Source: Streptomyces sp. XD-27 (GTDB taxonomy: Bacteria; Actinomycetota; Actinomycetes; Streptomycetales; Streptomycetaceae). Taken from it: 64,000 nucleotides of DNA. The DNA lies in assembly GCF_030553055.1 (NCBI RefSeq), contig NZ_CP130713.1:1116001-1180000 (forward strand), written 5' to 3'. Position 1 is the first letter of the stretch. Every line of letters begins with the position of its first letter. Of the stretch, positions 38,378 through 47,325 are shown piece by piece. The notes beneath the pieces are model-generated. The model worked only from the letters and a program-made list of their open reading frames with translations. It made no database searches and was not told the DNA's origin. The translations under genes and the position numbers were made by a program.

Positions 38378-38609
38378 CGACTGTCTCCTGGACTACAGCG
38401 CCCGGCGGAGCGCGGAAGCAGAGGTAGGAACCACGATCCCCCGGCCGCTGATCCACGCACTCGGAGCAGTGCATAAGAGCGCCACGAGATTGAAGGTTCA
38501 ATGTCAAGCAGCACCGTTAAGCCGGCTGGGTGGCACTGTGGAGGTATGGATGCGCGGGGAGGTGATTCTGCGGCTATGGGCGACAATGGGTGGTTGAAGC
38601 GCGAAGAAC

Positions 38610-38942
38610 ATGAACCTGCCGTGGCAACGGTGGGGGCAGCCCCTCTCGCCGCTTCCCCCAAACGCCAAACCTGCGGATGCTGCCGAGCGGACGTCCGCTC
38701 TCGATAACGCGGTCGCGGAGTACGTGCTGTATGGCTGGCGGGTCGAGGAGCGGACGGCGACGCAAGCGGCATTGGTGTTCGGACACCGGCCGAACCATGT
38801 ACTCCACCTGCTGCCGACAGTGTTCACATTCGGCCTGTGGGGGCACCGTCTGGTTGATCATTGGGACCACTGCGCGAGAGAAACACGCTCTTCTTCACCG
38901 TCGATGCGTGGGGGTGCGTCCACAGGACACAGCGCACCTGAC
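38610..38942 (+). pseudogene. small membrane protein with two frameshifts
   Basis: Three frames in turn spell a small protein common in actinomycetes. The soluble helix is A-V-A-E-Y-V-L-Y-G-W-R-V-E, then G-H-R-P-N-H-V-L-H-L-L, a hydrophobic T-V-F-T-F-G-L-W / V-W-L-I-I-G segment, and a C-terminal F-F-T-V-D-A-W-G. The frame changes near 38840 and again near 38880. The last part ends at a TGA near 38942. Confidence 0.55.
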
Positions 38943-39103
38943 TTCGGCAGCCGAGTTACACGCCGGAGCCACCCGACGCGCACCGGCCATTACCCCGGAT
39001 AGCCGGACCTCGCTCGGCATGCGGGCGGCATTTTGGTGACTTAGCATGAAAAATAGCGCTTGGCCAGTCGATTACTGCTCGAGCAGGAAAGCAGGATCAC
39101 GTC

Positions 39104-39406
39104 ATGTACATGATGCGCGAGGTCTACCAAGCTGAACGCGGGAAGGCGCCGGAGATCGTGGCGGCGTTCAAGACCCTCACCAAGGTGTTTGAAGAGGCCG
39201 GGTACGCGAACCGGCGAATCTACGTCGATTATGCCGGTCCCATGGATACGGTCGTCTGCCAATGGGAATTCGACAGCCTCGACCAGTACTTCACCATGGA
39301 GCGAGCGTTCTTCGTGAATCCAGATGAGAACGCCCAATCACTGATCGATACGTTGAACAGCAACGCGGTATCCGGCTACAAGGAGATCTACGAGGTCATC
39401 CAGTAG
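39104..39406 (+). CDS. small dimeric alpha/beta-barrel protein
   Basis: A 100-residue protein with the beta-alpha-beta layout of dimeric ferredoxin-like barrels (NIPSNAP / antibiotic-monooxygenase-like). It has M-M-R-E-V-Y-Q-A, a helix A-P-E-I-V-A-A-F-K-T-L, then Y-V-D-Y-A-G-P-M-D-T and V-V-C-Q-W-E-F. Such proteins are often small oxygenases, stress proteins or assembly scaffolds. The strand pattern is clear but the function is open. Base composition is lower in GC than average, which may indicate a different origin. Confidence 0.65.
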   Translation: MYMMREVYQAERGKAPEIVAAFKTLTKVFEEAGYANRRIYVDYAGPMDTVVCQWEFDSLDQYFTMERAFFVNPDENAQSLIDTLNSNAVSGYKEIYEVIQ

Positions 39407-39679
39407 CGGATCACCTGGGCGACGGAGGCCATCGTCACCCGCGTGTTCCCGGACCACGACCGGCTACACCACTCAGCGGGACGCCTTCTTCCCCCGCCGC
39501 GATGGTGGAAGCGAACGCGGCGGGGGCAGGAGAGAGGCGCCAACTACTGGTACGGGTGGTGGTCGAAGGTCAGCCTCGCGTCCTTCAAGCTGCTTCGGCC
39601 TCTCGCCACGTTCGGCCGCAGCCCTGGCAGCGCACAGTTGGCGGGTGGCCGTCGCCCTCTTCGAGTCCCGCAGCCCGCC

Positions 39680-40303
39680 GACGCGGGCGCGGTCGTGGCG
39701 GCGCTCGCCGGAGTGTCCACGGGCACGGTGTCCAACGTCCTGAACCGGCCCGGGTGCGTGGCCGACGCGACGCGGGAGCGAGTGGAGAAGGCGATCGCCG
39801 AGCTGGGCTTCGTACGCCGCACGGGGACGACCGGAGAGGGAGCGCATTGGCGGCGGTCCGGATTCGCCACGTGGATCTTCGAACCCGCCGCGACGGGCTG
39901 GTACCCACCCAAGTCGCCATACCCGCGACGGCCCGTGCCGGTCTCCGCCGGTCCGTGGCCCGGCATGCCGGTGCGCGGCCGGAACGCCGAAGGCCGCGCG
40001 GAGGCGTGCTGGGTACCGATCCGGCACGGGCTGACCCGGCACGGCCTACGGCACACCCACAAGGCGCTCATGGAGGAACTGGGCACGGAGAAGGTGCTCA
40101 TGGACGAGCGCATGGGACACACCGACGGCTCGGTCTCGGCGCGCTACTCCCACATCACGCCGGCGATGCGGCGCCGTCTCATCGAGGGGCTCACCCGGAT
40201 GTGGGAGGAGGCGCTGGACGCGCGGCTGGCGATGTACCGGACCTCGGCAGTGCCGGTGCTGGAGCGGCTTCTGCGGGAGCGCGAGCGATACGCCGGAACG
40301 TAG
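39680..40303 (+). pseudogene. LacI N-terminus fused in frame to integrase C-terminus
   Basis: The open frame starts with a LacI-type helix-turn-helix (A-A-L-A-G-V-S-T-G-T-V-S-N-V-L-N-R, then A-D-A-T-R-E-R-V). After about 50 residues it switches to the C-terminal catalytic half of a pSAM2-type tyrosine recombinase: H-G-L-R-H-T-H-K, E-R-M-G-H-T-D-G-S and the nucleophile Tyr in S-A-R-Y-S-H-I-T. The recombinase N-terminal half and its first catalytic Arg are missing. A deletion fused the two genes. The integrase end keeps its usual neighbours, a strong terminator and a tRNA-derived attachment site. Confidence 0.7.
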
Positions 40304-40350
40304 TTCCAAGATCTTCTCCCAGAACTCTCCCAAGGAGCCCTGAACACGAG

Positions 40351-40387
40351 CCAGGGGCCTGACTCCTTCTCGGAGTCAGGCCCCTGG
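40351..40387. terminator. strong terminator between integrase remnant and att site
   Basis: Perfect 16-bp stem: 40351-40366 pairs with 40372-40387 around TTCTC. It is placed directly between the integrase stop and the tRNA-derived attachment site, as in integrated actinomycete elements. Confidence 0.92.
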
Positions 40388-40398
40388 CCTGCGTTAAC

Positions 40399-40437
40399 AC
40401 CGTCGGGACGACAGGATTTGAACCTGCGACCCCTTGA
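40399..40437 (-). other. attachment-site scar: 3' end of tRNA-Pro (copy 1)
   Basis: Read on the minus strand, this 39-bp segment contains the T-arm GGTTCAAATCC and acceptor end of a tRNA-Pro, without the 5' half of the tRNA. An identical 39-bp segment lies at 45533-45571 in the opposite orientation. Tyrosine integrases use tRNA 3' ends as attachment sites, and the integrase remnant stops 96 bp away. It is not a functional tRNA gene. Confidence 0.82.
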
Positions 40438-40716
40438 CTCCCGGCCGCGCGCCGATTCTCCTCTTTTGCGCCACTTTAAGAGTCCCGCAGACCCGCGCCT
40501 CCCTCCGTCAAGCTCTATACGGCGCTGCAGAGCGCAGTCGTCAAGTGCCAACCACGGGTGTCGGCGTACCGGAGATTCTGCTCATTCGCGCGCGAGCGAG
40601 CGTGCCCAGTTCCCGGGCGTTTCGGATGGCATGCCGAAGCTGTCGCCGACGGATGGGCGCCGGGTTGGCTTCAGGAAGGTGTCAAGATTCGGGCATCACT
40701 TGACGGCAGACCCTGG

Positions 40717-40873
40717 TAGTGCTTTGTCGGGTCCGGGCCGTTGACCGTGAACCCGGCGATCGACGGCCTCGGGGCACGCCTGCGACCTGCGGCGAACGGC
40801 GCGGTCGCCGAGCAGACCCCACTACCTGACCCCGCCGTATCGTCGCAGGTCAGCGACACCCGACAAAGCACTA
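40717..40873. mobile_element. 157-bp MITE-like element
   Basis: TAGTGCTTTGTCGGGT at 40717-40732 and its exact complement at 40858-40873 form 16-bp terminal inverted repeats around about 125 bp without a gene. The size and ends look like a non-autonomous derivative of an insertion sequence. The remaining bases up to the DGPF gene (40874-41133) show no feature except its ribosome site. Confidence 0.65.
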
Positions 40874-41133
40874 TTAGTGCTGCGCCGCAGAAGTTCGTGG
40901 AGGGGTGATTGTGGTTGAGCGTCTCAACCGGCGTTGTGCTGCGTGCTGTGCGACATCCCGATGCTGCCGCCAAGTGACAAGTGGCTTTCTGGAAGCAACG
41001 AGGGACATGGCTGCCGAGCTCGGCCCGGAGAAATTGTTCGGGGAGGTGTCGATCCGACCGCGTCCCGTTCGTCGTCATGATGTACGGCGACCCGCCGCGC
41101 GAGGAATCAACAGAGCCTGACAGGAGTCGGACC

Positions 41134-41484
41134 ATGAAGTACATGCTGCTGATCAACGCTGGTGCGATCGACGAGAATGGCGCGGCCGCCGAGTGCAGCG
41201 TCGAGGACTGGATGATCTATGACAAGGAAGTGAAGGACGCGGGGATCTGGGTTTCCGGGGAGTCGCTGGCCGACCTGGTCACCGCCACGACGGTTCGGGT
41301 CGGCCAGGACGGCAAGCGGACCGTCATGGACGGGCCGTTCGCCGAGACGCGCGAGGTTCTCGGCGGCTTCTATGTGATCGACGTGCCGGACCTGGATGTC
41401 GCGCTCGACTGGGCTGCCCGCTGTCCCGGCGCGCGCGGCAGCGGGACGGTCGTAGTGCGTCCGATCGCCGAGTTCGGGGCCTGA
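41134..41484 (+). CDS. YCII-related (DGPF) protein
   Basis: A 116-residue dimeric ferredoxin-like protein. It starts M-K-Y-M-L-L-I and has the family hallmark V-M-D-G-P-F-A-E-T-R-E near residue 71. ATG 41134 follows AGGAG. It sits 2 bp before an ECF42 sigma factor. In actinomycetes DGPF-domain proteins are the conserved partners and usual targets of ECF42 sigma factors, so the two form one unit. Biochemical role unresolved. Confidence 0.88.
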   Translation: MKYMLLINAGAIDENGAAAECSVEDWMIYDKEVKDAGIWVSGESLADLVTATTVRVGQDGKRTVMDGPFAETREVLGGFYVIDVPDLDVALDWAARCPGARGSGTVVVRPIAEFGA

Positions 41485-41486
41485 CA

Positions 41487-42815
41487 GTGGAGGGCGAGGG
41501 AGATACCGGAACCGACATGCCCATCGAGTCATCCCACCAGTTGTCTGTCCAGGCGTCCGTGGAGTGGGTGTTCCGTGAGGAGCGTGGTCGGCTGCTGGCC
41601 TCCCTCGTCCGCCGCTTCGGCGATCTCGACCTGGCCGAGGAGGCCGCCTCCGAGGCCGTCGAGGCGTCACTGGTGCACTGGCCGGCCGAGGGTGTTCCGG
41701 CCAGGCCCGGGGCCTGGCTGCTGACCACTGCGCGACGCAAGGCCGTCGACCGCCTGCGGCGGGACCAGGCATACGCGGCCCGCCTCGCCGTCCTGCAGGT
41801 GGAGGCGGACCGGGCCAACCCCGTCCCGACCGTGAACGCCGACGGCGGCTTGCCCGACGAGCGGTTGCAGATGTTCTTCACCTGCGCCCACCCCGCCCTC
41901 GCGGCCGAGGACCGCACGGCGCTGACCCTGCGCTGCCTGGCCGGGCTGACGACGCCCGAGGTGGCGCGGGCTTTTCTCGTCCCTGCCGCGACGATGGCGC
42001 AGCGGATCGTGCGGGCGAAGAAGAAGATTCGCGAGGCTCGTATCCCGTTTCGCGTGCCCGGCGCCGATGAGCTGCCGGAGCGCCTGCCCGGGGTGCTCCA
42101 GGTCATCTATGCGATCTTCACCGAGGGGTACGCGGCCAGCTCGGGCCCGCAGTTGCAGCGGCTCGATCTCGCGGAGGAGGCCGTCCGGCTGGCGCGGATA
42201 CTGCGCCGGTTGATGCCCGCCGAGCGGGAGGTCACCGGCCTGCTCGGGCTCATGCTGCTGATCCACGCGCGACGCGAGGCCCGGACCGGTCCGGACAGCG
42301 AGCTCGTGTTGCTCGAGGACCAGGATCGCGGCCGCTGGGACCGCACGATGATCGAGGAGGGGCGCGGCTTGGTGGTCTCCGCGCTGACTGGCGGACCGCC
42401 CGGCCCGTACGGTGTGCAGGCCGCCATCGCCGCCCTCCATGACGAGGCCGTCGACCTTGCGTCCACCGACTGGCCACAGATCGTAGCCCTCTACGACGTG
42501 TTGCTCGTGCTCACTCCGTCCCCCGTCGTCGCGCTGAACCGGGCGGTGGCGGTGGCGATGCGCGACGGCCCGCAGGCGGGCCTGGCGCTGCTCGACGAGC
42601 TGGCCGACGAGCCGCCACTGCGCCGCTACCACCCCTACCCGGCCGCCCGGGCGGACCTGCTGCACCGGCTCGGCCGACTGCCCGAGGCAGCCGCGGCCTA
42701 CCGGGAAGCGCTCGACCTGGCCGGCACCGAACCCGAACGGACCCACCTGAGGCGCAGGCTGAACACGGTCAGCCGCACCGGTGAGACGAGTAGCGGCATG
42801 GAACCCTCCAGGTGA
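41487..42815 (+). CDS. ECF42-group sigma factor with C-terminal TPR-like extension
   Basis: Long ECF sigma factor (442 residues). Region 2 is seen in R-R-F-G-D-L-D-L-A-E-E-A and G-A-W-L-L-T-T-A-R-R-K-A-V-D-R-L-R-R. Region 4 is seen in A-L-T-L-R-C-L-A-G-L-T-T-P-E-V-A and A-Q-R-I-V-R-A-K-K-K-I. After residue 200 comes a helical C-terminal domain typical of ECF42 that is needed for activity instead of a separate anti-sigma factor. Translation may start at GTG 41487 or at ATG 41517. The preceding DGPF gene is the expected partner. Confidence 0.88.
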   Translation: MEGEGDTGTDMPIESSHQLSVQASVEWVFREERGRLLASLVRRFGDLDLAEEAASEAVEASLVHWPAEGVPARPGAWLLTTARRKAVDRLRRDQAYAARLAVLQVEADRANPVPTVNADGGLPDERLQMFFTCAHPALAAEDRTALTLRCLAGLTTPEVARAFLVPAATMAQRIVRAKKKIREARIPFRVPGADELPERLPGVLQVIYAIFTEGYAASSGPQLQRLDLAEEAVRLARILRRLMPAEREVTGLLGLMLLIHARREARTGPDSELVLLEDQDRGRWDRTMIEEGRGLVVSALTGGPPGPYGVQAAIAALHDEAVDLASTDWPQIVALYDVLLVLTPSPVVALNRAVAVAMRDGPQAGLALLDELADEPPLRRYHPYPAARADLLHRLGRLPEAAAAYREALDLAGTEPERTHLRRRLNTVSRTGETSSGMEPSR

Positions 42816-42935
42816 GCAGCGACGGGGTGTTGGCCTCACCCTGCCCGGGCATGGTGAGGCCGCTCATGCGGCGGCGGGTGCGGCTCGCCAACTGAAGCAT
42901 TGAAGACTGTCGCCCTCAGTGGGCAGTCCCAGTGA

Positions 42936-43316
42936 TCAGGTGGTGGGGTTGGCGAGGTAGAGGTCGCAAGCGCAGTCCAGGGCCTCTTCGGGAGAGCCTG
43001 TCGGCAGGCCGGTGGGCAGGACATTGCCCTCGTAGCCGCCACGGCTGGCAAGGTAGAAGGCGAAGCCCCAGGTATGCAGGGCGCCGGTGAAGCGAAGGCG
43101 GCACAAGGGAAGCGCCTCCCCGTCCTTCAACTCGCCGACCACGTAGGCGAATCCGGTCCGGTAGCGGACCGTCACCCCGGCCAGCTGAGGCCAGTGAGTG
43201 CGGGCGTGACACACGGCGTTCGGGCAGGCCCCGCACCTACCGGGCCCGCGGTGCGAGTGGCGGTGGTGGCCACGGCAACCATCACCGCGCCCCACCCGGA
43301 GGCGACCTGGTCGCAC
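42936..43316 (-). CDS. conserved hypothetical, probably altered at the 5' end
   Basis: The last about 80 residues (V-T-V-R-Y-R-T-G-F-A-Y-V, then L-C-R-L-R-F-T-G-A and D-C-A-C-D-L-Y-L-A-N-P-T-T) match a small conserved actinomycete protein of unknown function often found next to transposases. The first about 40 residues, opposite the IS630 scrap, look like out-of-frame DNA. The true start is probably near 43175-43205. Function unknown. Confidence 0.55.
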   Translation of the reverse strand: MRPGRLRVGRGDGCRGHHRHSHRGPGRCGACPNAVCHARTHWPQLAGVTVRYRTGFAYVVGELKDGEALPLCRLRFTGALHTWGFAFYLASRGGYEGNVLPTGLPTGSPEEALDCACDLYLANPTT

Positions 43317-43690
43317 AGGACCGTCGCCGCCCAGATCGCCAACACTGTCTTCGCGCCGATCTCCGCTTCCCAGGTCGGACGGATCCTTGCCGGGCTGGAT
43401 CTCAACCGCACAAGGTCCGCGGCTGGCTCACCTGCCGCGACACCCCGGACCTCTGGGACCGGATCAAGGACATCTGCGATCTGTACCGCGACCCGCCCAA
43501 CGGCAGTGTCGTGCTGTCCATCGACGAAAAGACCGCGATCCAGGCCCGCTCCCGGCGCTATCCGGGGCGGCCCGCCCACCCTGGGCAGGCTGTGCGGCAG
43601 GAGTTCGGATACGGCCGCCACGGCACCGCTTCCCTGATGACCGCCCTGGACGTGGCCAGCGGCGAGGTCCGGCGTTGGGGACCAGCGGAA
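43260..43690 (+). pseudogene. IS630-family transposase fragment
   Basis: Frame one (43262-43404) reads H-P-E-A-T-W-S-H-R-T-V-A and S-A-S-Q-V-G-R-I-L-A. Frame two (43405-43690) continues V-R-G-W-L-T-C-R-D-T-P and the DDE strand S-V-V-L-S-I-D-E-K-T-A-I-Q-A-R-S. One missing C near 43403 causes the break. The N terminus and last catalytic part are absent. Confidence 0.75.
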
Positions 43691-43695
43691 CAGCC

Positions 43696-43858
43696 AGTAT
43701 CTAGCGCTGCGGCGTACGCAGCATCACCAGCTCGGGTTCGCGCTCCAGATGTGCACGGTGCGGTACGTGGGCCTGTTTCTGGGCGAGGACCCGCTGAATG
43801 TGCCGTGGCCGGTGGTGGAGCACCTGGCCGAGCAGATGGGGATCGAGGACCCATCATC
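43696..43858 (+). pseudogene. Tn3-family transposase N-terminal fragment
   Basis: About 54 codons read Y-L-A-L-R-R-T-Q-H-H-Q-L-G-F-A-L-Q-M-C and V-R-Y-V-G-L-F-L-G, the DUF4158 start domain of Tn3-type transposases. It is cut on both sides: by the IS630 scrap on the left and the dciA fragment on the right. Confidence 0.72.
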
Positions 43859-43861
43859 ATG

Positions 43862-44028
43862 CTGATCGCGCTGCCGAGCCCGAGCGGTTCGCGGCCGTCG
43901 CGGCGTACGACCGTGCCGCCGCGCCGCTTCGGCTTCTCCTTGCGGGTGGCGCCGTTCTTCTTGGCCGCCTCCCGGGCGGCGAGCAGGGCCTGGCGCGCGA
44001 GGTCGACGCCGCTCAGCTCGGTGGTCAT
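43862..44028 (-). pseudogene. dciA (DUF721) N-terminal fragment
   Basis: About 56 codons starting M-T-T-E-L-S-G-V-D-L-A-R-Q-A-L and a lysine-rich stretch, ending P-L-G-L-G-S-A-I. This matches the N terminus of the actinomycete DciA protein, which helps load the replicative helicase. The gene breaks off at the Tn3 junction. A scrap of a replication gene here suggests it came with a mobile element or duplication; the chromosomal dciA should lie near gyrB, outside this window. Confidence 0.6.
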
Positions 44029-44184
44029 GCGATCACCGCGACAGCGGCGGCAGGACCTGCAAGGCGTCTGATCACCTCAGCTGTTCCTCGGCATGTGCAC
44101 ACTGATACCGGTAGCGGGTTGCCGTTCTGCCGTCACATGAGGAGGGGCCATAAGGGACAGGAGCTGCGAAAGATGTAAGAAAAG

Positions 44185-45141
44185 TTACAAGTCTGCTCCC
44201 ATGGGCGCCTCGGGACGCCAGGCGACAATGGTTGCTTGACCGGGCGTCACAGCAGACCATTCCCTAACAGGAACAGGGTCCCCTTCCTCGTAATGCCATT
44301 CCTGCTCCCCCGACTCACTCACGGGGTGAAATACAGAAATCTCAAGATCAGGCAGGGCCTCACCGGCCAACTCAAGCCTGAAGAGAATCGCGAAGTCTGA
44401 GTGCATAAGGGGAATGAATCCAGCAGCATTAAGAAATGTTTGGAAGCTGCGACCGTGCTCAAACGACTCACCAAAAGGAATTTTTGCACCGAGAGGGATG
44501 TGCGCCGTAAGCAGATCCTGCTGATTGAGACCCAGCCTGTGAAGCGAAGTCGAGGTGAAAGGAAGAAGATCGGCGCCAGACTCTTCAACATCGATGCCTG
44601 CGGCAGGGCATTGAAGGGAATAATGCAGGTAACTCGTGTGATACCCGTTAACGGAAGATAATGCCCAAAGAGTTCTCCTCGGAAGGTACCCAGTACCGTC
44701 AAGGCACGTCCCCGTAACTCTGGCAGAGATATCGAGGCGAACTACTTTTCCCCTGTCAGCCCAGGAGAAATTAAGGCGCAGGCGCGTGCGGTTAATGTAG
44801 ACACTTTGATCGGCGAAACCGTAAACAGCTTTACGTAGTTCGACTGGCTGCTCTCCTCGAAGGAAGCCAAGCGTCTCATTCATGACGCCTTGAACAGCGC
44901 GTCGCATCACATCTTCACCGAATTTGTCTCGCAGGTAAAAGTCCCCAGCAATACCGAGGATGAAGGCAACAAAAAGGGCTTCCCCTACCGCATGCGACAA
45001 GTCATGAGAAAGCCCTTCACTTTTGAATGCCACGCGTTCCAGGATGAAGCAGACGACGGCACCCGCAATGAGCCCAAAAAAGATCCAGCGCCGCGTGAAC
45101 AATTTACGCATCCTGGACTCCGATCGATTAATCTCCCACAA
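44185..45141 (-). CDS. membrane protein of unknown function in lower-GC DNA
   Basis: A 318-residue protein with two N-terminal transmembrane helices (about residues 17-36 and 50-68) and a 240-residue soluble domain of mixed strands. I recognise no family. The DNA (about 44180-45300) is clearly less GC-rich than the neighbourhood, and codons ending in A or T are common. This points to recent transfer from a non-actinomycete or phage/plasmid source. It is the only intact gene between the two inverted attachment-site copies apart from the DGPF/ECF42 pair and the small conserved gene. Position inside a mobile scar makes a cargo or defence role possible but unproven. Confidence 0.7.
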   Translation of the reverse strand: MWEINRSESRMRKLFTRRWIFFGLIAGAVVCFILERVAFKSEGLSHDLSHAVGEALFVAFILGIAGDFYLRDKFGEDVMRRAVQGVMNETLGFLRGEQPVELRKAVYGFADQSVYINRTRLRLNFSWADRGKVVRLDISARVTGTCLDGTGYLPRRTLWALSSVNGYHTSYLHYSLQCPAAGIDVEESGADLLPFTSTSLHRLGLNQQDLLTAHIPLGAKIPFGESFEHGRSFQTFLNAAGFIPLMHSDFAILFRLELAGEALPDLEISVFHPVSESGEQEWHYEEGDPVPVREWSAVTPGQATIVAWRPEAPMGADL

Positions 45142-45532
45142 TCCGTCTTACCCCCTTCTCGGGGCAATTTTCGGATGCCGATTCCAACAATGCCACTCTT
45201 GCGACCCAGTGTTGACGTTGAATGCGAGAAGCGCATTTTTTAGGCGGCCAGAAGGGTCTCACAAGAATCCAAAGTACGACGCCGTGCCGACCTCGACGGA
45301 ACTCCATAACGCCGTCACAGTAGGCACGCGCTTCGCGCCTCAACGACCAGGTCGCCCATCTGGCCGCAGCCGACCTTCCCGGGCTCTCTGGTGACCTCAC
45401 AGACCAGGCCCGACGTGTCACCCATTTGTCACCCACCCGGCGTACCGCAGCCGCAGGCAAGCCTCTGACCTGGATGTTTTCCGGACCCTGTGGACTGACC
45501 GCGCGAAGTGGACTGGGTTTCAGTCTCTGGGG

Positions 45533-45571
45533 CAAGGGGTCGCAGGTTCAAATCCTGTCGTCCCGACGGTG
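45533..45571 (+). other. attachment-site scar: 3' end of tRNA-Pro (copy 2)
   Basis: Same 39-bp sequence as 40399-40437 but on the plus strand; only the T-arm and acceptor stem of tRNA-Pro remain. The sequence upstream (45430-45530) does not fold into the 5' half of a tRNA. Together with copy 1 it brackets 5.1 kb in inverted orientation. The 45142-45532 stretch has no gene. Confidence 0.82.
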
Positions 45572-45692
45572 CTGAACCCGCTACCTGACCCGCTTCACAG
45601 GAGCCGTCTGAATGAGTGGGCTCTCTCCCTGTATGTGAGCATTGGTCACAAGTGATCTGTGGGGCGCCCACTCCTTCGATGGGAGAAGCTGC

Positions 45693-47240
45693 ATGTCGGT
45701 GATCGAGAGGACCGGCGGCGCCGCCGCGCCGGAGCCGGCCGCGTTCGGGCCGGTGACGATCCGGCCGGGTGATGTTCGGTATGACAGCTTGCAGCGCGGC
45801 AACAACTTTCGGTTCGTGGGCCGGCCGGAGGAGATTCGCGTGGTCGGATCGACCGGGCAGGTGGTGCGGGCGGTGGCGGATGCGGTGCGGTCAAGGTGGC
45901 GGGTCGCGCCGCGCAGCGGCGGGCATTGTTTTGAGAACTTCACCACCGACCCCGCGGGTGGAATGCTCTTGGACCTGTCACCGATGGACGCGGTCGGCTA
46001 CGACGCCGAGCGGCGCGCGTTCGCGGTGCAGCCGGGAGCCACGCTCGGGCACGTGGGCCGGACCTTGTTCACGGGGTGGGGGGTGACGATCCCGGCAGGC
46101 GCTTGCCCGGAGGTGGGCGCCGGCGGGCATCTGGCCGGTGGCGGGTACGGACCGCTCTCGCGCCTGTACGGCTCGGTAGTGGATTACCTGTATGGCGTGG
46201 AAGTGGTGGTGGCCGACGCCGACGGCACCGCCCGCGCGGTGGTGGCCACCCGCGAGCCCGATGACCCGCATCACGACCTGTGGTGGGCGCACACCGGCGG
46301 TGGGGGCGGGAACTTCGGCGTGGTCACCCGATACTGGCTGCGCACGCCGGATGCCACCGGCAGCGACCCCTCCCACCTGCTGCCGCCCGCCCCACGCCGG
46401 CGACTGGACTGCCAGCTCGTCTGGGCCTGGGACCAGCAGATGACCGAGCAGGCGTTCACCACGCTGCTACGCAACTTCGGCACCTGGCACGAGCGCAACA
46501 GCCAGCCCGGCTCGCCGTACGCGCCCCTGTGCGCGGTCCTCCAGCTCATGAACCGCGGCGCGGGCAGCTTCATGATGAATGTGTGGGTCGATGCCGACAT
46601 TCCAAACGCCGACGGCCTGGTGAACGACCTGGTGACCGCGGTGACCGCGGGCACCGGCACCATGCCGACCGACACCCGGCGCACGATGCCGTGGCTGCAC
46701 CCGACGACCTGGCCGGGCACCGGTCAGACCGGCGACGCGATCACCCGTCGGTTCAAGAACAAGGCCGGCTACCTGCGCCGCTCCTACACCGACACCCAAC
46801 TCACCACGATCTACCGGCACCTGACCGACCCCACCGCCAGCCCGACCGGCCTCATGATGCTCGCCGGGTACGGCGGCCAGGTCAACGCGGTACCGCCACA
46901 GGCCACTGCCATCGCCCAACGCGACGCGGTCATGAAGGTCATCTTCCTGACGACCTGGACCGAGGAATCCGACGACGCAGCCCATCTGGCCTGGATCCGC
47001 GACTTCTACCGCGACGTGTACGCCGACACCGGCGGCGTTCCGGTGCCCGGCGAAGTCAGCGACGGCTCCTACATCAACTACCCCGACACCGACCTGGCCG
47101 ACCCCAAATGGAACACCTCCGGCGTGCCCTGGCACACCCTCTACTACAAGGACAACTACCCACGCCTCCAACAGATCAAGGCCCACTGGGACCCGGGCAA
47201 CGTGTTCCACCACTCCCTGTCGATCCAACCACCCACCTGA
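45693..47240 (+). CDS. BBE-type FAD-linked oxidase, bicovalent flavin
   Basis: A 515-residue oxidase with the vanillyl-alcohol-oxidase/BBE fold. Both covalent flavin anchors are visible: His in R-S-G-G-H-C-F-E (about residue 77) and Cys in A-G-A-C-P-E-V-G-A-G-G-H (about residue 142). The C-terminal BBE motif is Y-I-N-Y-P-D-T-D followed by D-P-G-N-V-F-H-H. Actinomycete relatives oxidise sugars or natural-product intermediates (for example aclacinomycin oxidoreductase). No signal peptide. ATG 45693 follows GGGAGAA. No biosynthetic partner is adjacent. Confidence 0.88.
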   Translation: MSVIERTGGAAAPEPAAFGPVTIRPGDVRYDSLQRGNNFRFVGRPEEIRVVGSTGQVVRAVADAVRSRWRVAPRSGGHCFENFTTDPAGGMLLDLSPMDAVGYDAERRAFAVQPGATLGHVGRTLFTGWGVTIPAGACPEVGAGGHLAGGGYGPLSRLYGSVVDYLYGVEVVVADADGTARAVVATREPDDPHHDLWWAHTGGGGGNFGVVTRYWLRTPDATGSDPSHLLPPAPRRRLDCQLVWAWDQQMTEQAFTTLLRNFGTWHERNSQPGSPYAPLCAVLQLMNRGAGSFMMNVWVDADIPNADGLVNDLVTAVTAGTGTMPTDTRRTMPWLHPTTWPGTGQTGDAITRRFKNKAGYLRRSYTDTQLTTIYRHLTDPTASPTGLMMLAGYGGQVNAVPPQATAIAQRDAVMKVIFLTTWTEESDDAAHLAWIRDFYRDVYADTGGVPVPGEVSDGSYINYPDTDLADPKWNTSGVPWHTLYYKDNYPRLQQIKAHWDPGNVFHHSLSIQPPT

Positions 47241-47325
47241 CCGGCGGCCACACCAGCAAACGCCACGGCGAACGCCACTCGGGCCGGGCCACTGATCTCG
47301 GTGCCCTTGCGCGCATACTCGCGGC

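Noticed and set aside
40399..40480. Possible complete tRNA gene
   Set aside because: Only the T-arm and acceptor end match tRNA-Pro; the D-arm and anticodon arm cannot be formed from the adjoining bases.
45490..45571. Possible complete tRNA gene on the plus strand
   Set aside because: Same reason as copy 1; upstream bases do not fold into a D-arm or 5' acceptor strand.
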